Shown: positions 12,079 to 23,245 of the stretch, piece by piece
Position numbering within the stretch: the stretch's first letter is position 1
Layout: every line of letters begins with the position of its first letter
Origin: Actinernus sp. WN-2022
Taxonomy: Eukaryota > Cnidaria > Anthozoa > Actiniaria > Actinernidae
Direction of reading: 5' to 3'
Length of the DNA: 64,000 bases
NCBI GenBank assembly: GCA_030867875.1
Contig: JAOWCC010000569.1
Coordinates: forward strand, 372,001-436,000
The notes under the pieces: generated by a model
Told to the model about the DNA's origin: nothing
Database searches by the model: none
What the model saw: only the letters and a program-made list of their open reading frames with translations
Made by a program: the position numbers and the translations under genes

Positions 12079-12435
12079 AAAAAAAAAAAATCTGTCAAAC
12101 AAGCCAGTACAAGTGCCGTTACCATGGCAATGTATTTACTGCCGCAGCGAGCAAGCCTGAAACGAGCGAGCAAGACACCAGTACTAATTTGTGTAGTGAA
12201 GCCCTTTGTTTGGCGCTTTGCCAGAGCAGTGCACTGTGCTCGTGCGTGCGCAAGGCCACCGAAACGATATGCGCAGATAAAACGAAGTGCATTGTGGTCA
12301 TGCGCAAAGACACAGAAACGAGAATACTTGACTCTTATAATGATGTCGATAACGTGTTTTGTTTGGGAGTCACTATTTAAATCATTAATTGATAGCCGTT
12401 TCCCACTGAAACGAAAAAGATTACGTAAGTAGACA
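12079..12435. other. no gene recognised
   Basis: Begins with an A-run at the end of the array. Overlapping frames of 64-170 codons exist on both strands, but none has a known motif and they exclude one another. The boundary marks where unique sequence resumes. Confidence 0.4.
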
Positions 12436-12439
12436 CACC

Positions 12440-13905
12440 CTTGGCTTGATAACACTGTTCTTCGTTTAAAGAGAGCACGTGATCAAGTGCATAAAAAATG
12501 CAATTAAATCTGGCTCACTTGCGGATTGGGAAGAGTACAGATACTTCCGTTAGCAAGTGACGGGTATGAATAGAAAGAAAAGGAGGGACTATTTCTCTAA
12601 CAAACTAGAAGAAGATCGAGCAAACCCCAAAGTTTACTGGAAAACATTACGTATAATTCTCCCAACAAAAAGCAAACGCAGTGAAATTGACAAGCTGGTG
12701 GTAGACGGTAAAGAACTGTGCGATAAGTAAGACATAGCAAATTACCTGAACGAGTACTTCACAACTGTTGCCTCTTCGCTTCTAGCCGACCGGCCGTCCC
12801 CGGGTGTAGAGCCGTCTGGGTACGAAACACCTCATCTCACATCTTCACGTTTCGCCCTTTGCACGAGACAGACGCGTTTAAGGCATTGAGAACGATGGAT
12901 CAAACTAAAGCCACTGGTGCAGACACGATTCCTGCTAAAGCGCTGAAAATCGCCGCACCCAATATCAGCTAAGTATTAACTAAGGTATTCAATGTATCCT
13001 TTAGCAGTGGTAACTGTCCTTCTTCGTGGAAAGTGTCAAGAGTAATCCCTATATTTAAAGGAGGTTCTAAAACTGAACGTGAGAATCAAAGACCCATATC
13101 AGTACTTCCGTGCATCTCCAAGATTCTTGAATCTTTTGCTAATTCAGATTTTCAAGGATTTGCGCACGAGGTTGGACTTATCAAACAACACAATTTGCAT
13201 ATGTGAAACACTCATCAACTACAGTGACTCTTACTAAAACTGTTGATTCGTGGAAAATAGCCATTGATAGAGGTGAGAAAGTGGTGTGCGCCTTTCTCGA
13301 TCTTAGGAAAGCCTTTGACGTCATTGACCATAACGTCCTCCTGCAGAGGCTTGCGCAACATGATGTAAAGGACAACGAATACGACTGGTTCAAGAGCTCT
13401 CTCTGTGAGAGGCTTCAGTTTATTTCGTGTAACGGAACTGACTTCAAACAGCGGAAGATCACCTACGGAGTCCCCCAGGCTCGGTCCTTGGACCGAGGCT
13501 ATTTAAAATACATATAAATGGGATATCTGACGCTTGTCAAATCAGTGACGTTGTGCTGTATGCTGATGACACAGAAATTCATGCAAGCTCGAAAGATGTT
13601 AATGTAGTTGAACAGTGCAACAATCAAGACCTTAATCGAATAGACGCTTGGCTTAACCGTAACGGTCTCATTAGTAATCACAAGAAGTCTGAGGCAATGA
13701 TGATTGGATCTAGACATTCAGTAGCTAATACACGCGTCCTACAGATTACTCTCGATGGAAAGCTATTGAAACAATCTGAACATGTTAAATATTTAGGAGT
13801 CTATATTGATGGCTGTCTAAATTGGAACAAACACATCTCTTATATATCGTCAATAATTTATCACAAGCTTAAAATGCTTAATAGAATTTCATCATTCCTT
13901 AGTAA
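12440..13905 (+). pseudogene. CR1-group LINE ORF2 remnant (reverse transcriptase)
   Basis: Discontinuous frames spell an ORF2: a linker (RARDQVHKK, then DYFSNKLEEDRANPKVYWKT), the pre-palm region (ALRTMDQTKATGADTIPAKA, then SWKVSRVIPIFKGG), the palm (VCAFLDLRKAFDVIDHNVLL), a damaged GVPQ-G block and the catalytic box VVLYADDTEIHASS near 13,550. It continues with NHKKSEAMMIG and VKYLGVYIDGCLNW. Stops and frameshifts occur near 12,556, 12,729, 12,972, 13,203 and 13,495. No endonuclease domain precedes it, so it is 5'-truncated. The 3' end is lost where recombinase-like sequence begins. Confidence 0.82.
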
Positions 13906-14535
13906 TATATATTCTCACTGGGAACTCCCACAGACAATGCCTCAGTCTTAATTGGCTTAATTAAGATATGGGGAGTCAGCCTGAGGCGGTTTAGAGCGGG
14001 TAGCTCCCGGAGTGGACGCATGCGCTCATCGCTTCGGGGAAGAGGGTGGGGTGCCAAATACCCGCTCCTTACCGTCGAAGAGACTGAGTGGATTTCAAGG
14101 AGTGGTATTTAAGAGGGCCCGTGCTATCCGCCAGGCGACACATTCCCCCAGACTGCATTCTGTATGTTTAAGGATATGTAATCCTGAAATCGAGGAATAT
14201 AGAAGCCTTTTATTGGTTCGGCTGTCTACAATAGATTCAAGTTGTACTTGCGCGAAATTAATGCCGACGAGGGAAAGAATACTCATAGTGCGCGAAGTGG
14301 CCGTTCTATCACACTCTCCTTGCTTCGAGTTTCAAAGGAAGCTATTGCGCACCACATCGGTTAGTCTAGCACAAAAATAGTAGAACACTACAATGACCTT
14401 AGAGAGGTCTTGCATCCCAGCGCTCCGGCCGCGGTTCTCGCCTCAGGCGCTTCGGGTCACAGTTAATCTAGTCTCTGCTGCGTACAAAGCGCATGACAAC
14501 TTATCCGTCTTTAAGCCACTTTTTCTATAATTTAT
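13906..14535 (+). pseudogene. tyrosine-recombinase-like C-terminal relic
   Basis: In broken frames, about 14,225-14,460 reads FKLYLREINADEG, THSARSGRSITLSLLRVSKE, AIAHHIG*SSTKIVEHYNDL and LHPSAPAAVLASGASG. A later frame gives AAYKAHDNLSVFKPLFL before a stop at about 14,530. H-S-x-R, H-H-I-G and the final E-H-Y match the HxxR, H/W and nucleophile-tyrosine positions of eukaryotic tyrosine recombinases (Crypton/DIRS/Ngaro-like). The expected W after HHIG is a stop codon. The upstream part is not recognised. It abuts the LINE remnant, either as an insertion into it or as a neighbour. Confidence 0.55.
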
Positions 14536-14890
14536 CTATGAGCAGTTACTTTCTCTGACTTACGATTTCTTTTGCTTGTTTAATATTATCTTTAAGAACT
14601 GTGAGCCCGCAGCGTAGTTCGGTCTTCATGTGATATTGGTACTTGAGTATATACATAGATTATTTTTTGTAATAATTGTTGGAGCAGTAAGGAAATCTTG
14701 CACACTTAAAGAGACTACCCGCTGCGTCAGGAGAGAACAACACATCTCTAGCAAGAACCCTACCCAAATCTGAAGAACGCTCTCCAGAGAAAAAATATGT
14801 AGTGAAAAACAGAGATCTCGACTGAGTAAGGAGAGAGAAATGGAGGACGTTTCTGGGACGTCCAATTGATCCAGGATCCAGCTAGCATTT
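14536..14890. other. no gene recognised
   Basis: Contains a 79-codon minus-strand frame without motifs. The stretch 14,680-14,870 reads like a repeat consensus (GGAAATCTTGCACAC, then GAAGAACGCTCTCC), but no ends or duplications were found. Confidence 0.3.
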
Positions 14891-14892
14891 GC

Positions 14893-16350
14893 AACTTAAC
14901 AACAACAACAACACTTTATTTATACTCTTACAAAAATATATATAAGTAGGTGAAAGAGAAACGAATAACGAATGTCAGAGTAAGCGCTAAGTAAGGGCTA
15001 ATCGAGCTAAGTAGCGTGACTGCAAAGTTAGATATTTGGTCAGAGGGCAAGAGTAAATGCTAACTGCGTTTTAAAAAATACGATGGTGAAAGAAAAAACA
15101 TTATATATATGCACATACATACATGTACATACATACACATATTCTTAAATAGACACATTTATACACATACATATAAAGATGGGCTATATATTGCATGCTT
15201 ACAATAATATACATAATAATAAGAACAATAATTAATAAATAGGAAAAGATAGACACAAAGCTAGAATGAAGTATGGACATAAGCTAAGTACATCAAATAC
15301 TCATTGATGCTAAGAAAGCTTTAAAAGGGATTCTGTAAGGAGGCTTTCAAAGCAACTCCGACTTTTTGATTTCAGATTTTCATTGATTGAGTTCCAAACT
15401 TTGACACCTATGTAGCGGATATTAAACTTGCCATAATTTGTTCTTATTCTGGGAGGGTAGAAGGACTTTCTACTAGCTAGTCTGGTATTATATTGATGTA
15501 CTCTGCTTACCCTTGTAAAGAAAAAAATAAATGCAGATGGCAATCTGCTGGAATAAAAATCATACATAAATAAGGCATTGTGAATGAAAACCAGGTCAGA
15601 AAATTTTAGCATGCCTTAGCTTTTGAAAAGGGGACTCGAGTGTTCATTGTACCCAGAGAAAGTAATTATTCTAACTGCTTTTTTCTGAAGCGTGATAAGG
15701 GGCTTAAGAGAAGAGGGGTATGTATTACCCCAAGTAGTTAGAACGTAAGTTAAAAATGGGAAAATTAAAGTATAAGTTGGGTTAAAATTAAAGTGCTCAC
15801 AAAGTAACGAATTTTCGAAAGAATGCCTATACATCGTTTGAATATTTTTTAAATGTATAAGATATGGTATTTCCAACTTAAATTTGAATCAATAAAAATA
15901 CCTAGATATTTAATACATTTTTCTTGTTTAATTTGCTTGTTATTAATATGTAACTTAATCGTGTAGTGTGAAATCTTTTGAGGGGGGTGAAATATAATAA
16001 AGTTAGTCTTGTCAATATTTAAAGAAATCTTATTTGCAGAGAGCCAGTTATACACTTTTCCTAGGTTTTCAATGATTGAAGATTCCAAAGTAGACAAGCT
16101 GTTATTACAATAGAATAAATTGGTATCGTCTGCAAATATATGAAAATAAAATAAACTACAGTAATTATTAAAGTCATTTATATACAGAAGGAAAAGGAAG
16201 AGGCCCAAGTACTGAACTGTGGAACACCATGTGTAATAATTGTATCCTCAGATCTCACATTTCCAATTGACACAAATTGACGTCTATTTTTCTAATAGGA
16301 AACAAACCAATCATTTATAATGCCGCGAATGCCATAGTGCATGTCGATCT
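14893..16350 (-). pseudogene. CR1/L2-type LINE ORF2 3' half
   Basis: Read on the minus strand from 16,350: GIRGIINDWFVSY, NRRQFVSIGNVRSEDTIITH and GVPQ, then a frameshift into FLFLLYINDF, the catalytic FADDTNLFYCNN near 16,135, and KTNFIIFHPP and IKYLGIFIDSNLSW. A break near 15,870 leads to ILIFPFLTYVLTTWGNTY and LQKKAVRIITFSGYNEHS. A further frame (15,310-15,612) ends in YIGVKVWNSINENLKSKS. The 3' UTR ends in a (TTG)n tail at 14,896-14,913. At least three frame breaks; 5'-truncated within the palm. Its 5' edge meets a zinc-ribbon exon fragment. Confidence 0.85.
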
Positions 16351-16605
16351 TAACCCGTGCGGAAGGGAGTCCGCGGTGGATAACAATTCCTTTCTAAATC
16401 CACATTTTTGGCAAACATTTAATGTGTAGTCGTTGAGGTAGGCACACTGTGGACACGGAGCAGCGGGTCTCCAGATCCTTGGGCGCGAGTTCTGAATACA
16501 TAAAAGGGGGTTATATTACTTTATGCTTCTAATTATTCTGAAGACGAAAAGGTCCCATTGCAGGCGGCGGGTGGCGAAATTTCCGCGCACTAATGGAAAA
16601 TAACT
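16340..16605 (-). pseudogene. zinc-ribbon exon fragment
   Basis: On the minus strand a splice-acceptor-like tract (CCCCCTTTTATGTATTCAG) precedes a frame with PCPQCAYLNDYTLNVCQKCG, a CxxC-x10-CxxC zinc ribbon. The frame then runs into LINE sequence. Upstream of the acceptor another open stretch reads YFPLVRGNFATRRLQWDLF. Similar short zinc ribbons are found at the N-termini of some cnidarian recombinase-like proteins, but this fragment is too short to assign. Confidence 0.35.
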
Positions 16606-17004
16606 CCTGATTGCCTCGATTGAGTCGATTCGCCGACGTGTCATATCACTGCAATTGCAATGCCCAACAATGAAACATGTACAAAACTATTACTGATAAA
16701 ACATGTTTCCTAAACTTTACTTTTATATCAAGTTGCACTGACGGAGTGTATACCTCTTTATTCGGAAGCCCTCGATCGCGCAAATGACAATTCGATTGCG
16801 AGGAAACTGTGAACGAGATATTTTTTTAAGAACACACTCTTTATTTCTCTTAATCCAAACGGATTCATGAATCCGGATTCATCCATACAGATTGTATACT
16901 TAATTCTAAGAATTCGCCACTGTTCTAAGCCTAACTTTTTTCTTTTTTCTTGCTACAGATCGTACATAACGCTTACTTCCTTTTTTACTAAATAAAACGT
17001 TAAC

Positions 17005-18543
17005 CTATAAAGAATTCGCTACTTTTCTAAGCCTAACCTTTATAAAATCCCAGTAGTGGAAGAGTTTCACCTGTAGCTGACGGTATTTCTTTCGCTGAAT
17101 TCTCTTCAGCTTGTGGTCAGAAACCAGGCGAATATTTATTGCAGCCAGTCTAGCTTCCCTGTGAAGAAGCTGAAGCAGAGAGTAGAATGGAAGATGGCAG
17201 CGTCCACTGGCACGGCGGTTGAGAGCGTTGTGCCAGCCCTCGATGTCGTTATTTGTTCTTACAGGCTGACGGTAGACGGACCAATCTTTGGTAGGAAAGG
17301 TGGCACTCTCAACCCAGTTGCCGTTGATATATATGATGAGATCTCGTAGGGGCTGTGTGGTTGACTGGAGTTTCAGTCTCTGAAACGTTGGCTGGATCTC
17401 ATGGTGGGGCAGGAACGGCAGTGCCATTATCTTTCTCAGATACAGGTAAGTACCTTCATCCTCGATGTACGGGACCTGAAGGCCAAGTTCTTGCACCTGT
17501 CATAGAAAAAAAAAAAAAAAGTTAGTAACTGAGAAGTAGAAGTAGTTTTGTGGTGGAGTTCAGTAATTGTTGTGTTTGCAAGAATGGTTTCGCAAGAATA
17601 CTAACCTTCCTCCAAACAGCCTGGATCCAGTGAAAGACACAGCCCTGAAGTTGTGCCTCGGGAACAACAGATTTCAGGGCTGCCCACAGTGCCTTTTCGA
17701 AGTCTATCGTGATCTTCTTAACCGATGGACCAGTGGGGAGCAGACGGATGACCTCGCGTAAGACCTTTAAAAAAAAGTAACATCAGTATCAACATTAACA
17801 TTATTGTTTCTTTGCCTTTTCCCTTTTGTTTTGCTTTAAAAATGGGTAATTACCTTCTTATAATCACTCTTTTTTCTGCCAGACATCAGGACGAACGCCA
17901 GCGGGATCTGTTTGGCGTTCTCCCCGGAGCGGACGAACGCGTTGATGGTCAATAACTGTGTAAATGGGTGCCGGACCAACTTGAATGTCCCATCGATATA
18001 CCAGGACTTGGCAGAGGCTAGGTGGCTCAGCTGCTGCTCCGTCGCGAATATCAGGTGGCGCCTGTTCTTTACTTTTACCTCTGACCTGTAGAAATCTGGG
18101 GGGATACAATCCTCTCGAAGGCTGAAGTCCAGGTCTCTGAGGTCTTCCGGGCGCCGTTTCTGGCGCAATCGATTTGCAGTGATGTTGGCTGGCTTAGATA
18201 GAACTGGGCATGGACCGTCAGGGAGCGCTTCCATAAGGACCTGAAAAAATAGAATCATGATAACTTGTTAGACGGATTCTATTAGATATGTATTTTCTTT
18301 TTGTTTAATAATCTATTAGGAATCCTCTATTAGTACCTCGTCGACAATAGCTGTTGCTGGCTTGAAGATTTATTTTGTGGCCATTTCTTTCACCGACGTG
18401 ATGATGCGTGCTGCTGCCAGGGCCCCCACCTCTGCCGTGTGGTTGTGGGCGGATTGGCCGGCGGTGAACGTCCCATCTCGTTCGATGACGGAAGCCTTGC
18501 AATGGTTTCCCCTCGGTCTTACGGTACACTGCCAGTACAAAAA
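17005..18543 (-). pseudogene. MULE transposase with FLYWCH-like domain, four exons visible
   Basis: Minus-strand exons at 18,543-18,337, 18,240-17,854, 17,764-17,606 and 17,496-17,005 join in phase 0 with GT-AG introns (for example GAG|GTACTA, TTTTTTCAG|GTC, AAG|GTTAGT). Exon 1 holds FLYWQC...NHCKASVIERDGTF...SAHNH, a FLYWCH/WRKY-like zinc finger. Exon 2 has the first catalytic aspartate in WYIDGTFKLV. Exon 3 has ITIDFEKALW (second aspartate) and GCVFHW. Exon 4 has NDIEGWHNALNRRASG (the glutamate) and ends ...VRLRKVANSL. All three catalytic residues survive. An in-frame TAA at 18,370-18,372 in exon 1 disables this reading unless it is spliced around. The 5' end of the gene is not visible; a stop directly precedes FLYW, so an upstream exon is needed. 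Confidence 0.85.
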
Positions 18544-19135
18544 TTACAACTGACTGACTATAGGTGAAATGAAGAATCCGAAATGAATGCTGTGAAATAG
18601 CTCGCAATTACTTTCTACTTAAAGGAAATGCTACAATTAAAGTAAAGCTTTCAAATCGTACAAGTTTTGATGGGAGTTAATGTCCGAAAGAAACGCTTTC
18701 TCAACTGACTCGGCGGCTTCGGTGCGTTAACAACGATAACAGCTCAGTCACAACAAACTGCCAAGTCGAAATATATTTCTCTTCGTATCTTTCCAGCGCA
18801 TCACAGATTCATTTATATGGTTAAAGTATTCCTTTTAAACTTTCAAATGGTATAAGTTTTGATGGGATTTGTGCGTTTTGAACCCAGATAAACTGCGAAA
18901 GAAACGTTTTGATGGGACGTCGGCGAATCGACTCGCCAACAAAAATTACAACTGACTGACTATAGGTGAAATGAAGAATCCGAAATGAATGCTGTGAAAT
19001 AGCTCGCAATTACTTTCTCGTTGTATTTCTCTTCGTATCTTTCCAGCTCATCACAGATTCATTTATATTGTTAAAGTATACCTTTTAAGAAACGCTTTGA
19101 CGGGACGCGCAATATTAACATGAACACACTTGAAG

Positions 19136-19439
19136 CCCGGGGGGGACTCCCTTATGTGAGGGGTACATGGATGCTCGTCGTACCTTTTAGGGGTCAAAAT
19201 CAGGAGTTTGGTACCACTTAGGGTATCCACCATCAAACACAGACATTTCTATGTAAAGCGGTACCTTTTAGGGGTCGGGTGTCAATTGAACAAAAAAGCT
19301 GTTATCAATTTACATTTTTATTATCTTTTAGGGGTCAAAATAAGCTTGAGCCACGCCCATTTTAGTACCTCTTAGGGGTCAAATCGAAAATGTCCGACGA
19401 GCATCCCTACCTCTTTTATATGGGAGTCCCCCGCCCAGG
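19136..19439. mobile_element. hAT-like MITE, 304 bp
   Basis: Starts CCCGGGGGGGACTCCC and ends GGGAGTCCCCCGCCCAGG, flanked by a perfect 8-bp duplication ACTTGAAG (19,128-19,135 and 19,440-19,447). The interior repeats TTTTAGGGGTCAAAAT-like motifs five times. It lies in the subterminal zone of the MULE, so it is younger. Confidence 0.88.
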
Positions 19440-19557
19440 ACTTGAAGTAAAAGTGCACAACAGCATATATAGAATATATCGTTGCTTTATTTATGACACA
19501 CTGTTACATATTATATATATTTACATTAGTATGACACGTCGGCGAATCGACTCAATA

Positions 19558-19807
19558 TTAGAGAGCTTAAGCAGCAGACGTTTGTGAGTCACGGACGGCA
19601 ACCGGAAGTCAAAGTTTCCTTTTTTGGCGTGTTTTGCGTGTTCGTAACATCAACTCACAAATGTCAAAACACAGGTCTTCCCGTCCTTATTGATCAACCA
19701 GAAATGTATCCGAGGTAGATAAGATTTTAACAAAAAAATCATTCTAGTCTTCTCACGGTCTTGTGACGTCCGTGTTGTCAAAAACGTCTGCTGCTTAAGC
19801 TCTCTAA
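19558..19807. mobile_element. MITE, 250 bp, TA duplication
   Basis: Inverted ends TTAGAGAGCTTAAGCAGCAG + ACGTTT, about 26 bp, near perfect and continuing to ACGGACG. TA on both sides (19,556-19,557 and 19,808-19,809). A TA target fits Tc/mariner-type mobilisation. It sits inside the MULE right-end motif array, separating 19,530-19,556 from the motifs at 19,810-19,858. Confidence 0.8.
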
Positions 19808-19858
19808 TACGTCGGTGAACGGGACGTCGGCGAATCGACTCGTCGGCGAAACGACCGG

Positions 19859-20218
19859 ATACCGTTCTAGGTCATCAAACTGAACTTTTTGGACTGCGAG
19901 ATCACTGGTAATCTTAACAATTTCGTGTTGAAGCCTTCGAGTCTCTTCTGCTGCTGCTTTCTTTTCTTCTTCTAAAGTCTCAACTTGCTTCGCCAGGTCA
20001 TCGTATTGTTTACTCAGGTAATTCAGGCCAATTGACATTTCCTTAACTTCGGACTTCATCTCTTCGACAATAGATTGAAGTGGTTTTAATTTGCAATCAA
20101 GTAGCTCTTCGAACTGGTTACGATCAAGGAATTGCTTGCGATCAAGTAGCTCTTCGAACTGCTTAATGTTGATTGTATACTTATCAGGCATGTTTAGCAC
20201 AGTGAAATAAATATACAA
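19859..20218 (-). pseudogene. coiled-coil ORF, 5' part, truncated by MULE end
   Basis: The minus-strand frame starts near 20,190 (MPDKYTINIKQFEELLDRKQ) and runs through two QFEELLD repeats into a long coiled coil (VEEMKSEVKEMSIGLNYL, then VETLEEEKKAAAEETRRLQH) to QFDDLERY at about 19,860. After that it reads the MULE motif array. The coiled coil followed by a (D/N)DLEQY-like motif resembles the N-terminal half of L1/CR1-type LINE ORF1 proteins, whose RNA-binding domain would follow and is missing. The upstream 100 bp (20,220-20,320) may be its 5' UTR. Confidence 0.6.
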
Positions 20219-20319
20219 AACGAATACGAACGATGATTAAAGATGTAGTTCACGAAACATGAGCGGGAGTTTCAAAATTAGCCGCCATCTTCGTTGCTGA
20301 CCGCTGACTGAAGCTTTTG

Positions 20320-22080
20320 CGGTGCTGCCCGTAGAAATGTCCCGGATGTGTCGCGGTAGTTCTGGGCGATGGTCTGAATTTGTTAACGTCGTTACATCTG
20401 TGGTTTGGGATTTGATTTTCGGATTTTCTGAGTTTTGGGAGGAAAGCACCGGATTTATAGTAATACCTATGCTATTACAGTGCATAAGTTCTCTCTACTG
20501 GAGTGGTGCCAGTTCTAATGCGGAATTACCAGGGCGCGGCCTCCGAAGGGCTGATCTCTCCCATAACTTAGTATCACCCTTGGCATTGTTTGCGGATGCT
20601 CTCGGTGAGAATATATTGCGGTGTTCATTCAGAAATATAGATAAAATCACCAGCATATCGCCTTAAAATAAATTCATTACACGGTTTCTTTTCCCGTATT
20701 AGCTATATGTCCTGTATTGCGTGATATTCTAGTTATAAATATCTCTGTTTTAGAGAACATCGCGGCTACAATGACAGGCGTCCGGGTCAGGCGACGCGAC
20801 GAGAGGAGACAAAAGAAATTGAGTCATCGAAATATATATTCCGGTACGATTTCAACTCAAAATATATCTGACATCCCTTATCGGAAAAAAACCTCTCGAG
20901 CAAAGTGCTTCTGTAATTGTTCCGGAAAACTGAAGGGAAAAACTCGTCTTGGACTTCAAAAACTTGAATAACATGGACTGTTCACAAGAGCCATTCATTT
21001 AGGTACCGATTCTGCGTCTTCTATCTTGTTTCCGAATGCTCCTCTGGGCAATTGTAGGTGATTTAATAATCACAGGGCCAGGAAGTCTTATAGTCATCAG
21101 TTGCTATAAAGTTTTAAGGTCTGCACGGCCTGATACAAGATAAATGCCCGTATTTTTTTTCAACATGTCAGGAAAATCCGCGGTTGGCAAGTAAACAGTG
21201 ACGTATTCGTTTAGCCAATCAAAGACTGAGAAGTGCGATACGTAATGAATTATGATATACCAACCACTCCAATCACATTCGGTTCCCATTTTTCTGGGAA
21301 GATCAACGTGACTTGGAACACGATCAATGAACGTACCTCCTCACAGACGCTATCTCCCGATTTTTGAGAGAGGCTATAGACACGTGACCAGGTCCTGCAA
21401 AGGGCCTATTTAAGCAATAGTCCACACATTTCAGTGTGTTTACTGGCGAATAAAGCACGCGGAATGTTGGAAGAATACAAGAAATGCTTGAAAATCACAA
21501 GCCGAAAAACAAAGAAAAACTTGAAAATCACGAGCCGATAGGCTTCGCGCGTTCTTCCAACATATCCCGGGTGTTCATATAAGATAACAAAGACATGGTA
21601 AGCGAGAAATAATAAAATATAATTTTAGTAATCGGAAACAGCTGAAGCAAAGTGCATAAAACACAATCTGATGGCGCGAAAATATTTTGCTACCGTGAGA
21701 TTGTTGCGTGTCGCGCACTTCTCAGCTGCCTACGGTTACTTTACTTTTACTTTACTAAAAAAAAATTCAGCATAGATTCCATAAATAATATAAATAAACA
21801 CAGTATAAATGTGCAAAAAGGTAAGCAAAAGAAAAATACGTAATGTGCTGAGGGAGGGCCTAAACTGAGGAAGTAACTTCCCATCAGAAGGCTACCCAGA
21901 GATTAATAAAAATGTATAAGAATGTCGAGTGATGTAAATGTAGCCTACATAAATATACATACATATATACTCACACGCATATACGTATACACACACACAT
22001 CCATGACAATAATATCCAGAATACAGGCATTATACATGAATGAATGAAGTAGGAGTAGCAAACAAATTTAAAGGTAAAGT
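20320..22080. other. no gene recognised
   Basis: Plus-strand frames of 114 codons (20,322-20,666) and 84 codons have no motifs. Around 21,455-21,560 a short direct repeat (CTTGAAAATCAC(A/G)AGCCGA) lies between inverted GTTGGAAGAA and TTCTTCCAAC, suggesting an unassigned repeat. 21,960-22,130 is AT-rich simple sequence. Confidence 0.35.
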
Positions 22081-22084
22081 TAAT

Positions 22085-22545
22085 CTATGGTATAATAATA
22101 ATATAATATATATATAATAATAACTTTATTAGACACGGTGTCCATTCATTACAAGAATGCTCTTCCACGGAACCCTGTAACTAGAATTAAAATTACAGCT
22201 GTAATGGCCTCCTGAGTTGTTCTAATAACGCTACAGTGAATATTAAAAGTAATCTAAGCAAGAAAACAAGGGTATATGTATTGATTAAAAAGAAATAAAA
22301 AAGTGATTTGGACTGATAAATCTATACACTCTAAAATTAACAATTGTTTAATAACTCTTGTTTATGAGTTTCTTAAAAGCATTAAGGCTGACTTCACTTT
22401 TTTCTTACGTCAGAAAGGTTATTCCAGATAACTGCCCCTCTGTAGTGGAAGCTTTGTTTAGCGGCTTCTGTTAGGGGCCTTGGTATAAAAAGATCCAAGG
22501 AAGATTTTCTAAGCACTAGATGTTTTAGTAAATATTGATTTTAGG
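22085..22545 (-). mobile_element. CR1/L2-type LINE 3' end, minus strand
   Basis: Minus-strand frames read SFHYRGAVIWNNLSDVRK near 22,420, then FKKLINKSY-like sequence, the C-terminal LINE motif. The 3' UTR ends ...CCGTGTCTAATAAAGTTATT with an AT-rich tail at 22,080-22,125. 5'-truncated. Sequence up to about 22,740 is not clearly LINE. Confidence 0.6.
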
Positions 22546-22744
22546 TATAATGGGATAGAACCTTGTAACACTTTGTACATGGCGATATATAGCCAGCTGC
22601 TGTGTTCTCCTACTCTCAAGGTTGGGCCATGAAGTAACTCCGCGGACCTTGTTTCGTAATTAGTCAAAGTAAAATAACCCGTGTAAGTGCTGATTGGTAG
22701 CTTGAGTGATAGACCTTCAGTGCCGAGGTTACCCCATACAGTAC

Positions 22745-23245
22745 TGGAGAAAACTCGACTCACAGCGTCAATTCCAAAAGGCTATTATGGTTTATAAGTC
22801 TGTGAACGACCTTGCTCCTGATTACCTTAGTGCAAAATTTACTGATCGTAGTAGTGTTACGAACTATTCCCTGAGAGACACCGAAGGCAAACTTGCCATT
22901 CCTCTGCCCCGCACAAATTTCATGAAAAATAGTTTTAGCTACAGCGGAGCAGTACTCTGGAATAGTCTACCAGTGGAGCTGCGGCAGGCAAGCACTCTTA
23001 GCAGTTTTCGATCTGGCTGCAGCAGCTTCTTCTCTTGAATTAAACTCTTCAGTTATAATCTGTAATTCACACGGCATTCATGTAAAGCAGGTAGTTTGTA
23101 GTTATATTAGATTAGTTAGTAGTTTTCATAATTTATCATATTTTATTGAGCGATTTTATTATTATAATTATTTATTTTTAGTAATTTATATCCAACTGAT
23201 GAATCAACCGTGTCTAAATAAAGTTATACATACATACATACTACA
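22745..23245 (+). mobile_element. CR1/L2-type LINE 3' end, plus strand
   Basis: The frame at about 22,765-23,038 reads RQFQKAIMVYKSVNDLAPDY, then NSFSYSGAVLWNSLPVELRQ, and stops after CSSFFS. The 3' UTR ends ACCGTGTCTAAATAAAGTTA followed by (TACA)n at 23,229-23,245. It shares the ACCGTGTCTAA-TAAAGTTA end with the minus-strand copy just upstream, so the two are related and lie head to head. Confidence 0.75.

Larger units (their letters stand above)
16619..19556 (-). mobile_element. MULE-type DNA transposon
   Basis: A 27-bp inverted repeat, ATTGAGTCGATTCGCCGACG + TGTCATA, occurs at 16,619-16,645 and in the opposite orientation at 19,530-19,556, bracketing a spliced MULE transposase. The motif ACGTCGGCGAATCGACTC recurs at 18,917 and 19,826, so the right end may lie at about 19,858 in an array of the motif. 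No clean 8-10 bp duplication was found. It contains a hAT MITE (19,136-19,439); a TA MITE (19,558-19,807) sits in the right motif array. Direct repeats of about 75 bp (18,540-18,616 and 18,942-19,016) lie between gene and right end. Confidence 0.7.

Noticed and set aside
11943..12455. 170-codon minus-strand frame with overlapping plus-strand frames of 129 and 102 codons
   Set aside because: It spans the junction of the tandem array and unique sequence, has no motif, and the frames exclude one another.
18821..19009. Second frame starting MRAISQHSFRILHF as at 18.6 kb
   Set aside because: A direct-repeat copy of MULE non-coding sequence; no exon motif.
22745..22763. Twin-priming inversion as the cause of the opposed LINE ends
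   Set aside because: Both sides carry their own 3' tail, so they are separate insertions rather than one element with an inverted 5' part.
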